Of a stretch of 64,000 nucleotides of DNA, positions 1-8,866 are shown in pieces. The stretch comes from Bifidobacterium catenulatum PV20-2 (GTDB lineage Bacteria; Actinomycetota; Actinomycetes; Actinomycetales; Bifidobacteriaceae). Under the pieces are notes generated by a model. It was not told the DNA's origin and made no database searches. It saw only the letters and a list, made by a program, of their open reading frames with translations. Within the stretch, counting starts at the first letter, position 1, and each line of letters starts with the position of its first letter. The stretch is from positions 2,170,001 to 2,234,000 of the forward strand of contig NZ_CP007456.1 in assembly GCF_000800455.1 (NCBI RefSeq). The letters are read 5' to 3'. Both the position numbers and the translations under genes were made by a program.

Positions 1-34
1 GGCAGGATGGAATCATATGTGCTAAATTAATTAG

Positions 35-46
35 TAAACCTGTTTA
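35..46. promoter_or_regulatory. Possible LacI-type operator upstream of the first LacI gene
   Basis: The inverted repeat TAAAC-CT-GTTTA lies about 30 bp before the start codon of the LacI-family gene. LacI regulators often bind their own promoters, so autoregulation is a reasonable inference. The motif is short and was found by eye only. Confidence 0.35.
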
Positions 47-74
47 GCCAATGATGGCTTTGAGGAGGATTCGA

Positions 75-1091
75 ATGGCCACTATCAGAGAGATAGCAAA
101 ACGGGTAGGTTTCTCCCAAGCCACTGTTTCGAGGGTTTTGAAGGACGATCCCACCTTTTCGGTGAAGGATTCCACCCGTGAGAAAATCCTAAACGCCAGT
201 CTGGAAATGGGGTACAAGAACGTACCGCAATACCAACGCATCACCATTCCGCAAGATATTGCGATTCTCGACAATGTCATTCCCGACAAGGGTTTGCAGG
301 ACGCGTATTTCGACGATTTGTGCGAAGTGCTCGTCAAGCATGCCGAAGAGCAACGCATGAACGTGACCATGCAGGAAGACGTGGATTCGTTGATCGCCAA
401 CGCTGACAAATACGCGGGTTTCATTTCGGTTGGCCCGTCGCCGTTGGATCGTAAGACGTTGCACCGTCTGCATAAGAAACTTCCCCACGGCGTCTTCATC
501 GACATCAATCCTGCGCCAGCATTGTTCGATTCGGTGCAACCCGATTTGGAACAGACGATTTTGGATGCGAGTGACGCGCTTATGACGTCCGGTTGCTCAC
601 GAATCGGCTTTATTGGCGGCTTGGGCAACATTATGGGCGAGCATGAATATCCGGAAGATGTTCGTACGTTCGCATTTCGCAATTGGGCGCTGCGTTTGGG
701 CTTGGACGTGCAGGGATTAGTGTATGCGGATGGCCCGTTCACTGTGGAAAATGGCCGTTTACAAGGGCATCAGTTGGTGCAGGATCATGCTGATGATTTG
801 CCCGATGCAGTGATTGCTGCCGCCGATCCGTTGGCGGTTGGCGTGCTGCAGGCATTTGCCACCGAAAATGTGATGGTACCGCGAGATATCAAAGTAATCA
901 GCATAAACAATCAGGAGATCGCGAAATACACGTCTCCCGCATTATCGTCGTACGACATCAGCCAGGACGAACTTGCGAAAGCTGCAGTACTCATGCTTGC
1001 CGAAGCACTGACCGCCAACCGCAAAATCAGCCAGCATATGCGAATCTCCACCAGTCTCGTCGCCCGCGACAGCTTCACCCCGCAAGACTGA
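75..1091 (+). CDS. LacI-family transcriptional regulator
   Basis: DNA-binding sugar-responsive regulator of 338 aa. The N-terminus (ATIREIAKRVGFSQATVSRVL) is the LacI helix-turn-helix followed by the hinge helix; the rest is a periplasmic-binding-protein-like effector domain. I chose the ATG at 75 because GAGGAG stands 6-7 nt before it; an in-frame ATG at 51 has no ribosome binding site. It is convergent with nagA and is the only LacI gene beside the GlcNAc cluster, so it may control that cluster, but nothing in the sequence proves this. The effector is unknown. Confidence 0.9.
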   Translation: MATIREIAKRVGFSQATVSRVLKDDPTFSVKDSTREKILNASLEMGYKNVPQYQRITIPQDIAILDNVIPDKGLQDAYFDDLCEVLVKHAEEQRMNVTMQEDVDSLIANADKYAGFISVGPSPLDRKTLHRLHKKLPHGVFIDINPAPALFDSVQPDLEQTILDASDALMTSGCSRIGFIGGLGNIMGEHEYPEDVRTFAFRNWALRLGLDVQGLVYADGPFTVENGRLQGHQLVQDHADDLPDAVIAAADPLAVGVLQAFATENVMVPRDIKVISINNQEIAKYTSPALSSYDISQDELAKAAVLMLAEALTANRKISQHMRISTSLVARDSFTPQD

Positions 1092-1132
1092 AAATAAACG
1101 CAAGATTGAAAATAAAAACTTGAGATACAGCA

Positions 1133-1163
1133 AGGACCGGCATCCCGTTACGGAGCCGGTCCT
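1133..1163. terminator. Hairpin between convergent LacI and nagA
   Basis: AGGACCGGC and GCCGGTCCT form a 9-bp perfect stem with a 13-nt loop, 25 bp after nagA ends. Neither strand has a clear T-run, so termination is plausible but not certain. Confidence 0.5.
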
Positions 1164-1188
1164 GCAATTACGTTTCAGCAATCGCACC

Positions 1189-2496
1189 TCAACGAAGGAG
1201 GTGGGCGTCGCACCAGACGTGTTCGACGGCCCAGGTGGCGGGGTCGAGCAGAAGCACGTCGGCAGCATAGCCGGGGGCAAGCAGACCGAGCGGCTGCTTG
1301 GTGACCGGGTTCGCACGGTTGAAACCGAATGCTTTAGCCGGAGTCAACGTGGCGGCTTCCACCGCGTCGGTAGGCGTGAATCCTAATTCGAGCACCGCAC
1401 GTTGCACAGCCTTTTCCAACGTCAACGTGGAACCGGCAATCGCACCATTCGACACAAGCCGAGCGTGACCATCAATCACATTCACATCCAACGCACCCAG
1501 CAAATAATGACCATCCGGGCAATCGGTGGCAGCCATGGCATCGGTCACAAACGCAATGCGATGCGGGGCGAAACTGAATCCCAAACGCACCATCGGATCC
1601 TGCACATGAAAACCATCATTAATCAACTCGATAGTGACGCGCGGATCTTCAACGGCAGCCGGAATCGGGCCTGGCTTACGATGATGCAAACCATTCATCG
1701 CATTGAACATGTGCGTCATAATGCCCGCACCCGCATTAAAACCCTTGCGAGCGGTCGCATAATCGGCATCGCAATGTCCCACCGCAGGAACCACTCCAGC
1801 CGCAGCAAAACGACAAATCGCATCAATGCCATGCGGTAGCTCGGGGGCGATGGTGATCTGCCGCAAACAGCCGTTCGCAGCATGCAAAAGCCGATCAACA
1901 TATTCGGGAACCGGATCCTTCAAGCATTCCGGATCATGCGCACCCTTGCGAGACAACGCGAGGAACGGTCCTTCCAAATGAGCGCCGAGAATGTCAGGGC
2001 GGGCACTCATCATGCCATGCACGGTTTGAAGATTGGCGCACATCACGTCTAGCGGATTGGTGATCAAACTGAGCACTTGGCGGATGGTGCCGTGCATCAT
2101 ATGACCTGCGCGAGCCATGCGTATGCCTTGCACACCATCATCGAAGGAACTTCCCCACGAACCGTGCGCATGAATGTCGACGTAACCGGGAGTCATCATG
2201 CGACCTGCAGCGTCGGTGACGGAACCAGCCGAACCGGTCATGGCATTGCCGGAATCAGCCGAACTGACCGAATCGGAATCAGTATCGGCATCCAAACCGA
2301 CGCTTGCGCAAGCCGCAGCAAAATCATCGTCCCGATTCCCAGTCGCAATAATCGCACTACCATCGGAAACCAGCCAATAATGCTCCGCAACACCTCGCGC
2401 ATCGACTTTGCGCGCATTGTGAATCGCAAACGGGCGGGCCGACTGCGCCAACGCAATGTCCACCTCATTCGCAAAACGCTCCCGAGACTGTTCCAT
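1189..2496 (-). CDS. nagA: N-acetylglucosamine-6-phosphate deacetylase
   Basis: Cytosolic amidohydrolase that converts GlcNAc-6-P to GlcN-6-P and acetate, the step before NagB. The metal and catalytic motifs are visible in order: DIHAHG, HLEGPF, GHCDADY, THMFNAM and VTDAMAAT, the last carrying the catalytic Asp. The protein is 435 aa, longer than the usual 380-400. Part of the excess is a Ser/Asp/Ala-rich stretch around residues 70-100, between the N-terminal beta domain and the HAH motif. The ATG at 2496 has GGAAGG 7 nt upstream; a TTG two codons earlier is too close to that site. It is the last gene of the cluster and follows nagB after a hairpin-rich gap. Confidence 0.95.
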   Translation of the reverse strand: MEQSRERFANEVDIALAQSARPFAIHNARKVDARGVAEHYWLVSDGSAIIATGNRDDDFAAACASVGLDADTDSDSVSSADSGNAMTGSAGSVTDAAGRMMTPGYVDIHAHGSWGSSFDDGVQGIRMARAGHMMHGTIRQVLSLITNPLDVMCANLQTVHGMMSARPDILGAHLEGPFLALSRKGAHDPECLKDPVPEYVDRLLHAANGCLRQITIAPELPHGIDAICRFAAAGVVPAVGHCDADYATARKGFNAGAGIMTHMFNAMNGLHHRKPGPIPAAVEDPRVTIELINDGFHVQDPMVRLGFSFAPHRIAFVTDAMAATDCPDGHYLLGALDVNVIDGHARLVSNGAIAGSTLTLEKAVQRAVLELGFTPTDAVEAATLTPAKAFGFNRANPVTKQPLGLLAPGYAADVLLLDPATWAVEHVWCDAHLLR

Positions 2497-2543
2497 ATTC
2501 AAACCTTCCTACTCACTCACAGTCATATTCCTCAATTAGCATT

Positions 2544-2570
2544 CAATTCTTCCAGCCAGTGGAAGAATTG
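2544..2570 (-). promoter_or_regulatory. Hairpin in the nagA leader
   Basis: CAATTCTTCCA and TGGAAGAATTG form a perfect 11-bp stem around a 5-nt loop, about 50 bp before the nagA start and just after the nagB terminator. Its inner part (TTCCA/TGGAA) repeats the inner stem of the preceding hairpin, so the two could pair alternatively. No T-run follows it. Confidence 0.5.
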
Positions 2571-2586
2571 CCCCGCTGACAGGCCG

Positions 2587-2629
2587 AAAAAACGTCCGGA
2601 ATGTTCCAGCGTGTGGAAGAATCCGGACG
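2587..2629 (-). terminator. Intrinsic terminator after nagB
   Basis: CGTCCGGA and TCCGGACG form the outer stem and TTCCA/TGGAA the inner stem. On the minus strand the hairpin is followed by six T residues (2587-2592). It lies 28 bp past the nagB stop and would reduce read-through into nagA. Confidence 0.8.
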
Positions 2630-2657
2630 CTAGCGGACACCGACTGCGGAGCAGCAA

Positions 2658-3470
2658 TCAGATGCGCTGCCAAGCGGGCTTGTGAGCGTAGGCGTAACGG
2701 TAGTAGTCCTTGTGGCGTAGGCGGCTCGCAGCCTCTTCGTCCACAATAATGGTAGCGTGCGGATGCATTTGCAGCGCGGACGCCGGGCAGAACGCGCTCA
2801 CACCGCCCTCCACCGTTTCGGCCACAGCTTCGGCCTTGCCTGATCCGAAGGCGAGCAGCACCAAATGGCGAGCTTTGAGAATCGTACCAATGCCCTGCGT
2901 GATGCAATGCGTAGGCACCTTGTCGATGTCGTCGTCAAAGAATCGGGCGTTATCGATGCGTGTCTGTTCAACCAGCGTTTTGACGCGCGTTCCGGAAGCA
3001 AGCGACGATCCCGGCTCATTGAAGCCCACATGCCCATCTGTGCCAATGCCCAGAATCTGCACGTCTATGCCACCGGCCTCTTCGATCGCCTTATCGTAGG
3101 CAGGGCCGGCAGCCGCAATGCGTTCGCCGTCGCTCAACGGTGCCCCGTCAAGCACGTCACCAGGCACGTGCACCAAATCAGGGTTCAGTCCAAGCGGTTC
3201 CACAACCGTGCGGTGAATGGTGGAATGATACGACTGCGGGTGATCAAGCGGCAATCCCAAGTATTCGTCCAATGCGAAACCGCGCACCTGCGATACGTCA
3301 ATATGCTCACTGTGCACAATGCGTGCGAGCGACTGGTATGCGGCGAGCGGGCTGGATCCGGTTGCAAGTCCCAGCACCGCATTCGGCTTGGTTTTGATGA
3401 GATCGGCGACTGAACGGCCGTAAATATCGCCCGCTTCGCGTTCGTTTTTCACGATGATGACTTCAGTCAT
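2658..3470 (-). CDS. nagB: Glucosamine-6-phosphate deaminase
   Basis: Cytosolic isomerase-deaminase that turns GlcN-6-P into fructose-6-P and ammonium, feeding the bifid shunt. The 270-aa protein has the family motifs LGLATGSSP (phosphate loop), FALDEYLGL (catalytic Asp), GIGTDGHVGFNEPG with the catalytic His/Glu, and SALQMHPHATIIVDEEAA near the C-terminus. The ATG at 3470 follows GGAAC-type spacing and matches the family start; the open frame continues upstream only by chance. It lies 80 bp downstream of the GH20 gene in the same direction, consistent with co-transcription. Confidence 0.95.
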   Translation of the reverse strand: MTEVIIVKNEREAGDIYGRSVADLIKTKPNAVLGLATGSSPLAAYQSLARIVHSEHIDVSQVRGFALDEYLGLPLDHPQSYHSTIHRTVVEPLGLNPDLVHVPGDVLDGAPLSDGERIAAAGPAYDKAIEEAGGIDVQILGIGTDGHVGFNEPGSSLASGTRVKTLVEQTRIDNARFFDDDIDKVPTHCITQGIGTILKARHLVLLAFGSGKAEAVAETVEGGVSAFCPASALQMHPHATIIVDEEAASRLRHKDYYRYAYAHKPAWQRI

Positions 3471-3550
3471 GATGTTCCTTTCATTGAACTTGGATTGACG
3501 TTTTCGTTTGCTGATTACTTGAAAATTTGTTTGACGATTTATCTGCTGAT

Positions 3551-5563
3551 TCACCGCAACTCGTCGGCCGCTTTCCACACGGTTTCCTGAATGCGGTGCA
3601 GTTCCGATGGTTGGCTCGTCACGGCCCATTCCTTCGCATAGGCCTCGCACCAGCATTCGAGCTCGCGTGCCAGCGTACGGTAATCGGAAGGCTGCCGATC
3701 GTCAACGTCACGCGCATCACGCACGCCATGTGCGTCGGCGAGCGCGAACCCCACTCGATTGAGCAACAGCTGACCTTCCATGGCGATACGCACGGCAGCT
3801 GCAATGCCCGGCTTTCCTGTATGTGCCATAATCGGCGCGATTTCAACCATGCATTGCTGCAACTTACGATTGGCTTGCGGAATTCGTTCGATTGTCGTTG
3901 CCATATTACGCATCATGCGATCACGCGCTTCACGCAAGGTCAATGCGGTTCCCTGATTGGCAAGACGTTCGGTCAAGCATGGGATGGTTTGCGCAACATC
4001 AGTATTGCAGTTTCCCGTGCCATCATCCAATTCGAGATATTCCACAAGCTCACGCCAAGTAAATACGGCTTGCGCGGAAGCGTTACAAAGCAATGCAACG
4101 AATCGTGCGCTGCAATCGCCATATTCGACGCGCGAAATACGCGCGAGCAAATCATTTTCGGCACTATTTTCGTCAGTATCTTTAACAATACTTTCGGCAG
4201 TATCTCCGGCAGGATTCCACGCATATTGCGCACCGAATATCATGCCAGGCACGGCCATGCGCGGATCGTTGACATGCCCAAAATCACCCCAATCGGTGAC
4301 GAGCATGCCTTCCGCACCACAGTCAATGCCGTAGCGCGCGATACGCGCAATGTTGTTCCATGCGTCGTCGACGCGCGGAAGCAGCGCATTCCACCCCCAT
4401 ACTGCCGGGCATACGATTTGTTTGGCTCCGGCTTTCGCAACAAGTTGGATTTTCTCGTCGGTTGCTTCCGGATCGTACTGCCAGTTCAGCAGGGTGACGT
4501 TGTTTGGCAGGGTTTCGAGGATTTCCGGCATTTCGATGGCGATGTCTCCCCAGAACATGGGCTCGTGGCCTTGCTGGGACAGGTGTTCGCACAGTTTGCC
4601 CACGTATGTTGCGTACAGCGTTGCGACGCCCACACGTTGCGCTTCCTGCTTCGATTGGCCTTTGCCGAGGTCGAAGGTTTCGTCTGCGCAGATATTAAAC
4701 CGCTTCGTGCGGAAGAGTTGCAGGTACGAGTCGACCAGTTGCGTGGAGAACGCGAACGCTCGATCGTCGGCGACGTTGAGTGTGTGGTGCCTCATGCGTT
4801 CGATGAAGCTGAACGGCCGGTCTGCGTCTTCGGGGAATTCGCCAAGTTCGCGCAGTTCCTGCGTGCGCATCGCCACGTATTGGTGGCCGAATGTGGAGAC
4901 TGACGGCACGAGTTCGATGCCAAGGTTCGCACAGTATTGGTCGAATTCAAGTATGTCTGCCGGCGTGAGCGGGCTTGAACCACGCCATGTTTCGCTCATG
5001 CCGTCGAATGCGAACGTATGCTCGATGTAAAGCTGCAATTGGTTGTATTTGTAGAGGCAGAGCTTGTCGGCCCACTGTTTGAGCCATGCAAGCGTTGGCA
5101 CGCGGCCGCGCGTCGCATCCAAGTAATATCCCCTGATCCGATATGCGGGAGCATCTTCGATCTGCAGCACTGGTAGCACGGCACCGTTTTGACGTATGAG
5201 TTGACGCAGGGTCTGCACACCGTTGCGCATGCCCTCGAAATCGCAACCGGTAATCGCAATACCGTCAATATCAATAGTCAGCGTGTATGCACCGGGAGTG
5301 CCAGCTTCTTCCGACGCGTCCGAATCCGCAATATGCAAACTGATGAATCCAGGCCACATATCGCCAGTCGCAACATCCCAATCAAGCCCTGTTGTGGAAC
5401 GTATGTCGGCAACAAGCTGATGTGCAAGCAGATAATCACCATCGCCAATTGCAATGGATTCGTTCACACGACCCGCGTAGGGCAGCGATACCACGCCTTC
5501 GCCGACCGTCATGCTGTTCGGTTCGGGAATGATCGCCCATTCGCGGGTATTCTCATTTGTCAT
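3551..5563 (-). CDS. GH20 beta-N-acetylhexosaminidase, intracellular
   Basis: A 670-aa glycoside hydrolase without signal peptide or membrane segment, so it acts in the cytoplasm on imported oligosaccharides. The N-terminal GH20b-type domain spans roughly residues 8-135; the TIM barrel follows, beginning around YRIRGYYLDATRGRVP. The GH20 Asp-Glu catalytic pair is seen in NICADETFDLG. The enzyme removes terminal beta-linked GlcNAc (or GalNAc). It lies between the ROK kinase and nagB, so the GlcNAc it frees can be phosphorylated and processed within the same cluster. It resembles the bifidobacterial NahA-type hexosaminidases in setting, but I did not assign that name. Confidence 0.9.
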   Translation of the reverse strand: MTNENTREWAIIPEPNSMTVGEGVVSLPYAGRVNESIAIGDGDYLLAHQLVADIRSTTGLDWDVATGDMWPGFISLHIADSDASEEAGTPGAYTLTIDIDGIAITGCDFEGMRNGVQTLRQLIRQNGAVLPVLQIEDAPAYRIRGYYLDATRGRVPTLAWLKQWADKLCLYKYNQLQLYIEHTFAFDGMSETWRGSSPLTPADILEFDQYCANLGIELVPSVSTFGHQYVAMRTQELRELGEFPEDADRPFSFIERMRHHTLNVADDRAFAFSTQLVDSYLQLFRTKRFNICADETFDLGKGQSKQEAQRVGVATLYATYVGKLCEHLSQQGHEPMFWGDIAIEMPEILETLPNNVTLLNWQYDPEATDEKIQLVAKAGAKQIVCPAVWGWNALLPRVDDAWNNIARIARYGIDCGAEGMLVTDWGDFGHVNDPRMAVPGMIFGAQYAWNPAGDTAESIVKDTDENSAENDLLARISRVEYGDCSARFVALLCNASAQAVFTWRELVEYLELDDGTGNCNTDVAQTIPCLTERLANQGTALTLREARDRMMRNMATTIERIPQANRKLQQCMVEIAPIMAHTGKPGIAAAVRIAMEGQLLLNRVGFALADAHGVRDARDVDDRQPSDYRTLARELECWCEAYAKEWAVTSQPSELHRIQETVWKAADELR

Positions 5564-5641
5564 CGATTTGCCTTTCAGCTTTCTGAATTCGCCGTTTTAC
5601 GCGGATCATTGTGCGATTACCTGCAACTTGTTGCACGTCGC

Positions 5642-6583
5642 TTACATTGTTTGATTTCCCAACTGTGCTCGTTTTGCCGCGAGCGCAGCACCGATTGCGC
5701 CGATTGGTTTATCGACCGCTGCGATTCTGATTTTCGATGCGATGTCAAGTGTGTTCAGGAATCGGCAACCTTCTGCCCTGCGGCTCAGTTCGGCTTGAAT
5801 GACTTTGATGAGATCATTGCCGGTTTTCGCCATGCCTCCGCCGATGATGATACGCTGCGGATCATAGGCTTGGGCGACGATTTGGATGACGTCCCCCATG
5901 CCGTGCGCCACTTTGCCGAGCACGTCGTTGGCATGCTCGTCTCCTTGCCGCGCTTTGCGGATGAGGTCAGGCATGGGCGGGTTCGCGGAGGGCCAGAGTT
6001 TTGCCACGGCTCCGCCGGATGCCACGGTTTCCAAGCATCCTCGCTGTCCGCAGGGGCATGCGAATCCATTCGGGTCGATGGGAAGATGCCCGATTTCGCC
6101 GATGCATCCGCTGTACCCGTGTTCGGCTTGCCCGTCGCGTACGATCCCTGCGGCCAGGCCGGTGCCGAAGTTGAGGAACACCACGGTTGCGTTGCCGTCT
6201 ACGTGTTCCACGAATTCCGTGGCTCCGACCGCAGCCGCGTTCACATCGTTTTCCACGTGAACCGGAACGCGCATAATCTCACTGATGCGTTCGCCGAGTT
6301 CCAAGGTTTCGATGCCGAGATTGACAACGTTGCACACCCGCCCAGTTTCGCAGTTCACCTGCCCTGGAATGCCAATGCCGATGGGCAACGGTTCATTGGA
6401 GAGTATACGTGCGACGCGTACGATGTCGGTTACAACGTTGTTTTCGCCGGGATGCGATGGCATACGGCAAACGTCGACAACGCGGTCTGTTGCGTCGAGC
6501 AGCACGCCTTCGATTTTTGTGCCGCCGATGTCGATACCGATGCATCCTTGCGGACGATTGTTGTGGTGCAGTCTTGCGTTCAT
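5642..6583 (-). CDS. ROK-family sugar kinase (probable GlcNAc kinase)
   Basis: ROK kinase of 313 aa with no N-terminal helix-turn-helix, hence an enzyme rather than a repressor. The ATP-binding motif GIDIGGTKIEG lies near the N-terminus, and the ROK zinc motif CPCGQRGCLE with its upstream His (GHLPIDPNGF) lies past the middle. The ATG at 6583 follows GGCAGG at 8 nt. The position between permease genes and GH20-nagB-nagA makes N-acetylglucosamine the most likely substrate, giving GlcNAc-6-P for NagA. Glucose or another hexose cannot be excluded from sequence alone. Confidence 0.85.
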   Translation of the reverse strand: MNARLHHNNRPQGCIGIDIGGTKIEGVLLDATDRVVDVCRMPSHPGENNVVTDIVRVARILSNEPLPIGIGIPGQVNCETGRVCNVVNLGIETLELGERISEIMRVPVHVENDVNAAAVGATEFVEHVDGNATVVFLNFGTGLAAGIVRDGQAEHGYSGCIGEIGHLPIDPNGFACPCGQRGCLETVASGGAVAKLWPSANPPMPDLIRKARQGDEHANDVLGKVAHGMGDVIQIVAQAYDPQRIIIGGGMAKTGNDLIKVIQAELSRRAEGCRFLNTLDIASKIRIAAVDKPIGAIGAALAAKRAQLGNQTM

Positions 6584-6691
6584 TGCATATACCTGCCTGG
6601 AATAGGATAGGTGCCCGGATTGCGGTTGTTCCGTCGCTCCGGGCACCCGTGCGCAGCGTTTACGCCACGCACGGAGTTGGATGGATAACCG

Positions 6692-7651
6692 TCAGCCCTT
6701 GACCGCGCCTGCCGCAAGACCTGCCTGCCAGTAGCGCTGCAGACCGAGGAAGAGCACGATCACCGGCAGTACGCCAAGCAGTGCGCCCATCATCAGCGAT
6801 CCGCGATCGTTGAAGGTGGCGAGCGATACCATGCCATACAGGCCGAGTGTGACCGGCTTGAGGGTATCGGAGGAAACCATCATCAACGGCAGCAGGAAGT
6901 TGTTCCACGTTCCTACGAAGAGGAACAGGAAGATGGTCACCATGGCTGGAGCGAGCAGGCGGAGCACGATGGTGAAGAAGATTCTTGCTTCACTGGCGCC
7001 GTCGATGCGTGCCGCTTCCAGCAATTCGTTCGGCACGGAGGTTTGCGCGTATACGCGCCCCAGGAAGAAGCCGAATGGCGAAACACAGCACGGGATGATG
7101 ATCGCCAGCATGGTGTTGGTCAGGTGCAGTGCGTGGAAGATGGAGTACTGCGGAATGGTGAGTAGTGCGACCGGCATCAGCATGCATCCCATGACCACGC
7201 CAATGGCGATGCCCTTGCCTCGGAAGTTGAATTTTGCGGTGGCGTAGCCGGCCATCACCGAAATGATTGTGCCGATCAGTGCGGAAACTCCGGAGTAAAT
7301 CAGGGAATTCAGCACCCAACGCCAGAATTGGCCACGGGTCCACCCCATGAGCTTCGAATAGTTGGTGGCGATGGCGTCAGGAATCTGGTCAAGTCCGACG
7401 GCAAACCACAATCCGTTGCTGCTAGTCAGCTGCGATGGTGTTTTGGTGGATGCGATGATGGCCCAGTAAATCGGGAACAGGAAGTAGATCAACGCTACGA
7501 CGAGCACGATCACGGTAATGGTTTTGACGATCGGCGACGGGCGCATGGAGCGTGGCAGATCATGCTCGGCTGCTTCACGTTGCTTTTCCATCATGCGTTC
7601 CGCTTTTCTGCGGGCGCGTTCGTCTTTTCTTGTTGCGACTGCGTTGCTCAT
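6692..7651 (-). CDS. Carbohydrate ABC transporter permease (MalG-type)
   Basis: Inner-membrane subunit of a CUT1 sugar importer, 319 aa. A basic cytoplasmic N-terminus is followed by a first membrane helix (TITVIVLVVALIYFLFPIYW) and about five more. The EAA loop for the ATPase is present as ELLEAARIDGASEARIF, and the C-terminus AAGAVKG is typical. The ATG at 7651 overlaps the stop of the upstream permease (ATGA), so the two are translationally coupled. No ATPase gene is present here; bifidobacterial CUT1 systems commonly share a MsiK-like ATPase encoded elsewhere. Confidence 0.93.
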   Translation of the reverse strand: MSNAVATRKDERARRKAERMMEKQREAAEHDLPRSMRPSPIVKTITVIVLVVALIYFLFPIYWAIIASTKTPSQLTSSNGLWFAVGLDQIPDAIATNYSKLMGWTRGQFWRWVLNSLIYSGVSALIGTIISVMAGYATAKFNFRGKGIAIGVVMGCMLMPVALLTIPQYSIFHALHLTNTMLAIIIPCCVSPFGFFLGRVYAQTSVPNELLEAARIDGASEARIFFTIVLRLLAPAMVTIFLFLFVGTWNNFLLPLMMVSSDTLKPVTLGLYGMVSLATFNDRGSLMMGALLGVLPVIVLFLGLQRYWQAGLAAGAVKG

Positions 7652-8592
7652 TGTTCGTTCGCCTTCCTCTCGACCAGTGCGTAGATCATGGCGAGAATGC
7701 CTGCGATCAGTGCCATAACGATGGCGACCGCCGATGCAGGTCCGTCGCCGCCTGGGGTCAGTGTGCCTTGGGATGTGTTCATGGCCATCATCATTGGCGT
7801 ATAGGTTTTGGAGATGCCTGGATCGGCGGTCTGCATGATCTGCGGTTCGTTGAATAGCTGGATTGTGCCGACGATGGACAGCAACATGGACAGCAGCGCT
7901 GCGGAACGCACGTTCGGCAGTTTGATGCGCATGGAAATCTGCCATCCGCTTGCGCCGTCGATACGCGCGGCTTCGTACAGTTCGTGCGGAATGGCTTGCA
8001 GTGCGGCCAAGAAGATCAGCATGTTGTAGCCGGTGAACGTCCAGGTGGTGATGTTTGCCATGGAAGCGAGCACAACGTTCTTGCTGAAGAAATCAACGTT
8101 TACTCCGATGGCCGCAAGACCTTTGACGATCGGCGAAATCTGACCGTTATACAGGTACACCCAAATGATGGATGCAACCACACCTGGAATGGCGTACGGC
8201 AGGAAGTAGCCGAGGCGGAAGCCCGTGATGTGCTTGACCACAAACGAATCGATGACCATAGCCAAAGCCAGCGCGACGACAATCATCAACGGAACCTGAA
8301 TGAGGGTGTAAATCAGCACCCTGCCCACACCGGACCAGAAATTGCCGGACGTAAGCACATATTCGAAATTCTGGAATCCTACGAATTTATTCACCAATTC
8401 GCCGCCGCCGTAAGCGCCACCGCCTTCGGTGACCTGACGGAAGAAACTGGAGTAGATGGCATAGAAAATCGGGATGATGAATACGATGGCGAACAGTATG
8501 CCGAATGGCGCCATGAACGCCCATCCTGTTCGATTCTCGCGGCGTTGCGCTTCAGTGCGCTTTGGTTTCGCCGCTTGCGTTGTTGCAATCAT
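7648..8592 (-). CDS. Carbohydrate ABC transporter permease (MalF-type)
   Basis: Partner permease of 314 aa, with a first membrane segment WAFMAPFGILFAIVFIIP, several further helices and the EAA loop ELYEAARIDGASGWQIS. I place the start at the ATG at 8592, which follows GATAGG; an in-frame ATG ten codons upstream lacks such a site. It overlaps the next permease by four bases. It follows the solute-binding protein gene after about 270 bp with a hairpin, the usual order and spacing in actinobacterial sugar importers. Confidence 0.92.
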   Translation of the reverse strand: MIATTQAAKPKRTEAQRRENRTGWAFMAPFGILFAIVFIIPIFYAIYSSFFRQVTEGGGAYGGGELVNKFVGFQNFEYVLTSGNFWSGVGRVLIYTLIQVPLMIVVALALAMVIDSFVVKHITGFRLGYFLPYAIPGVVASIIWVYLYNGQISPIVKGLAAIGVNVDFFSKNVVLASMANITTWTFTGYNMLIFLAALQAIPHELYEAARIDGASGWQISMRIKLPNVRSAALLSMLLSIVGTIQLFNEPQIMQTADPGISKTYTPMMMAMNTSQGTLTPGGDGPASAVAIVMALIAGILAMIYALVERKANEQ

Positions 8593-8772
8593 GATGTACC
8601 TATCTTTCGCATCGGATGTCACTCATCGTTGGTGGCATCTTCCACAGTTCGAATCGCCGTATCCAAATCTTCGTCACGGGAAAGGAGTGCCAGTTTCAGC
8701 CGCTCCGTCGAATCAGCTAGATCGATTCATAGGGAATATTCACAGGGAGGAATATTCGTGAGGAATGTTATG

Positions 8773-8818
8773 AACAACGGTGCGAAGCCGTGTGCCGCGT
8801 TGGCTCCACACCGTTGTT
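8773..8818 (-). promoter_or_regulatory. Intercistronic hairpin between binding protein and permeases
   Basis: AACAACGGTG and CACCGTTGTT form a 10-bp stem around 26 nt that can itself fold. It lies 50 bp after the binding-protein gene. Such hairpins commonly stabilise the upstream mRNA or reduce read-through, giving more binding protein than permease. Confidence 0.55.
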
Positions 8819-8866
8819 GGAGGGGTTATGGAATCAGAGCGGATGATCTCTGACTCCATACGTCGA

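Noticed and set aside
3527..6610. Long plus-strand open frames over the GH20 and ROK kinase genes
   Set aside because: They are antisense shadows of well-supported enzymes with all catalytic motifs, and they have no ribosome binding sites or family features.
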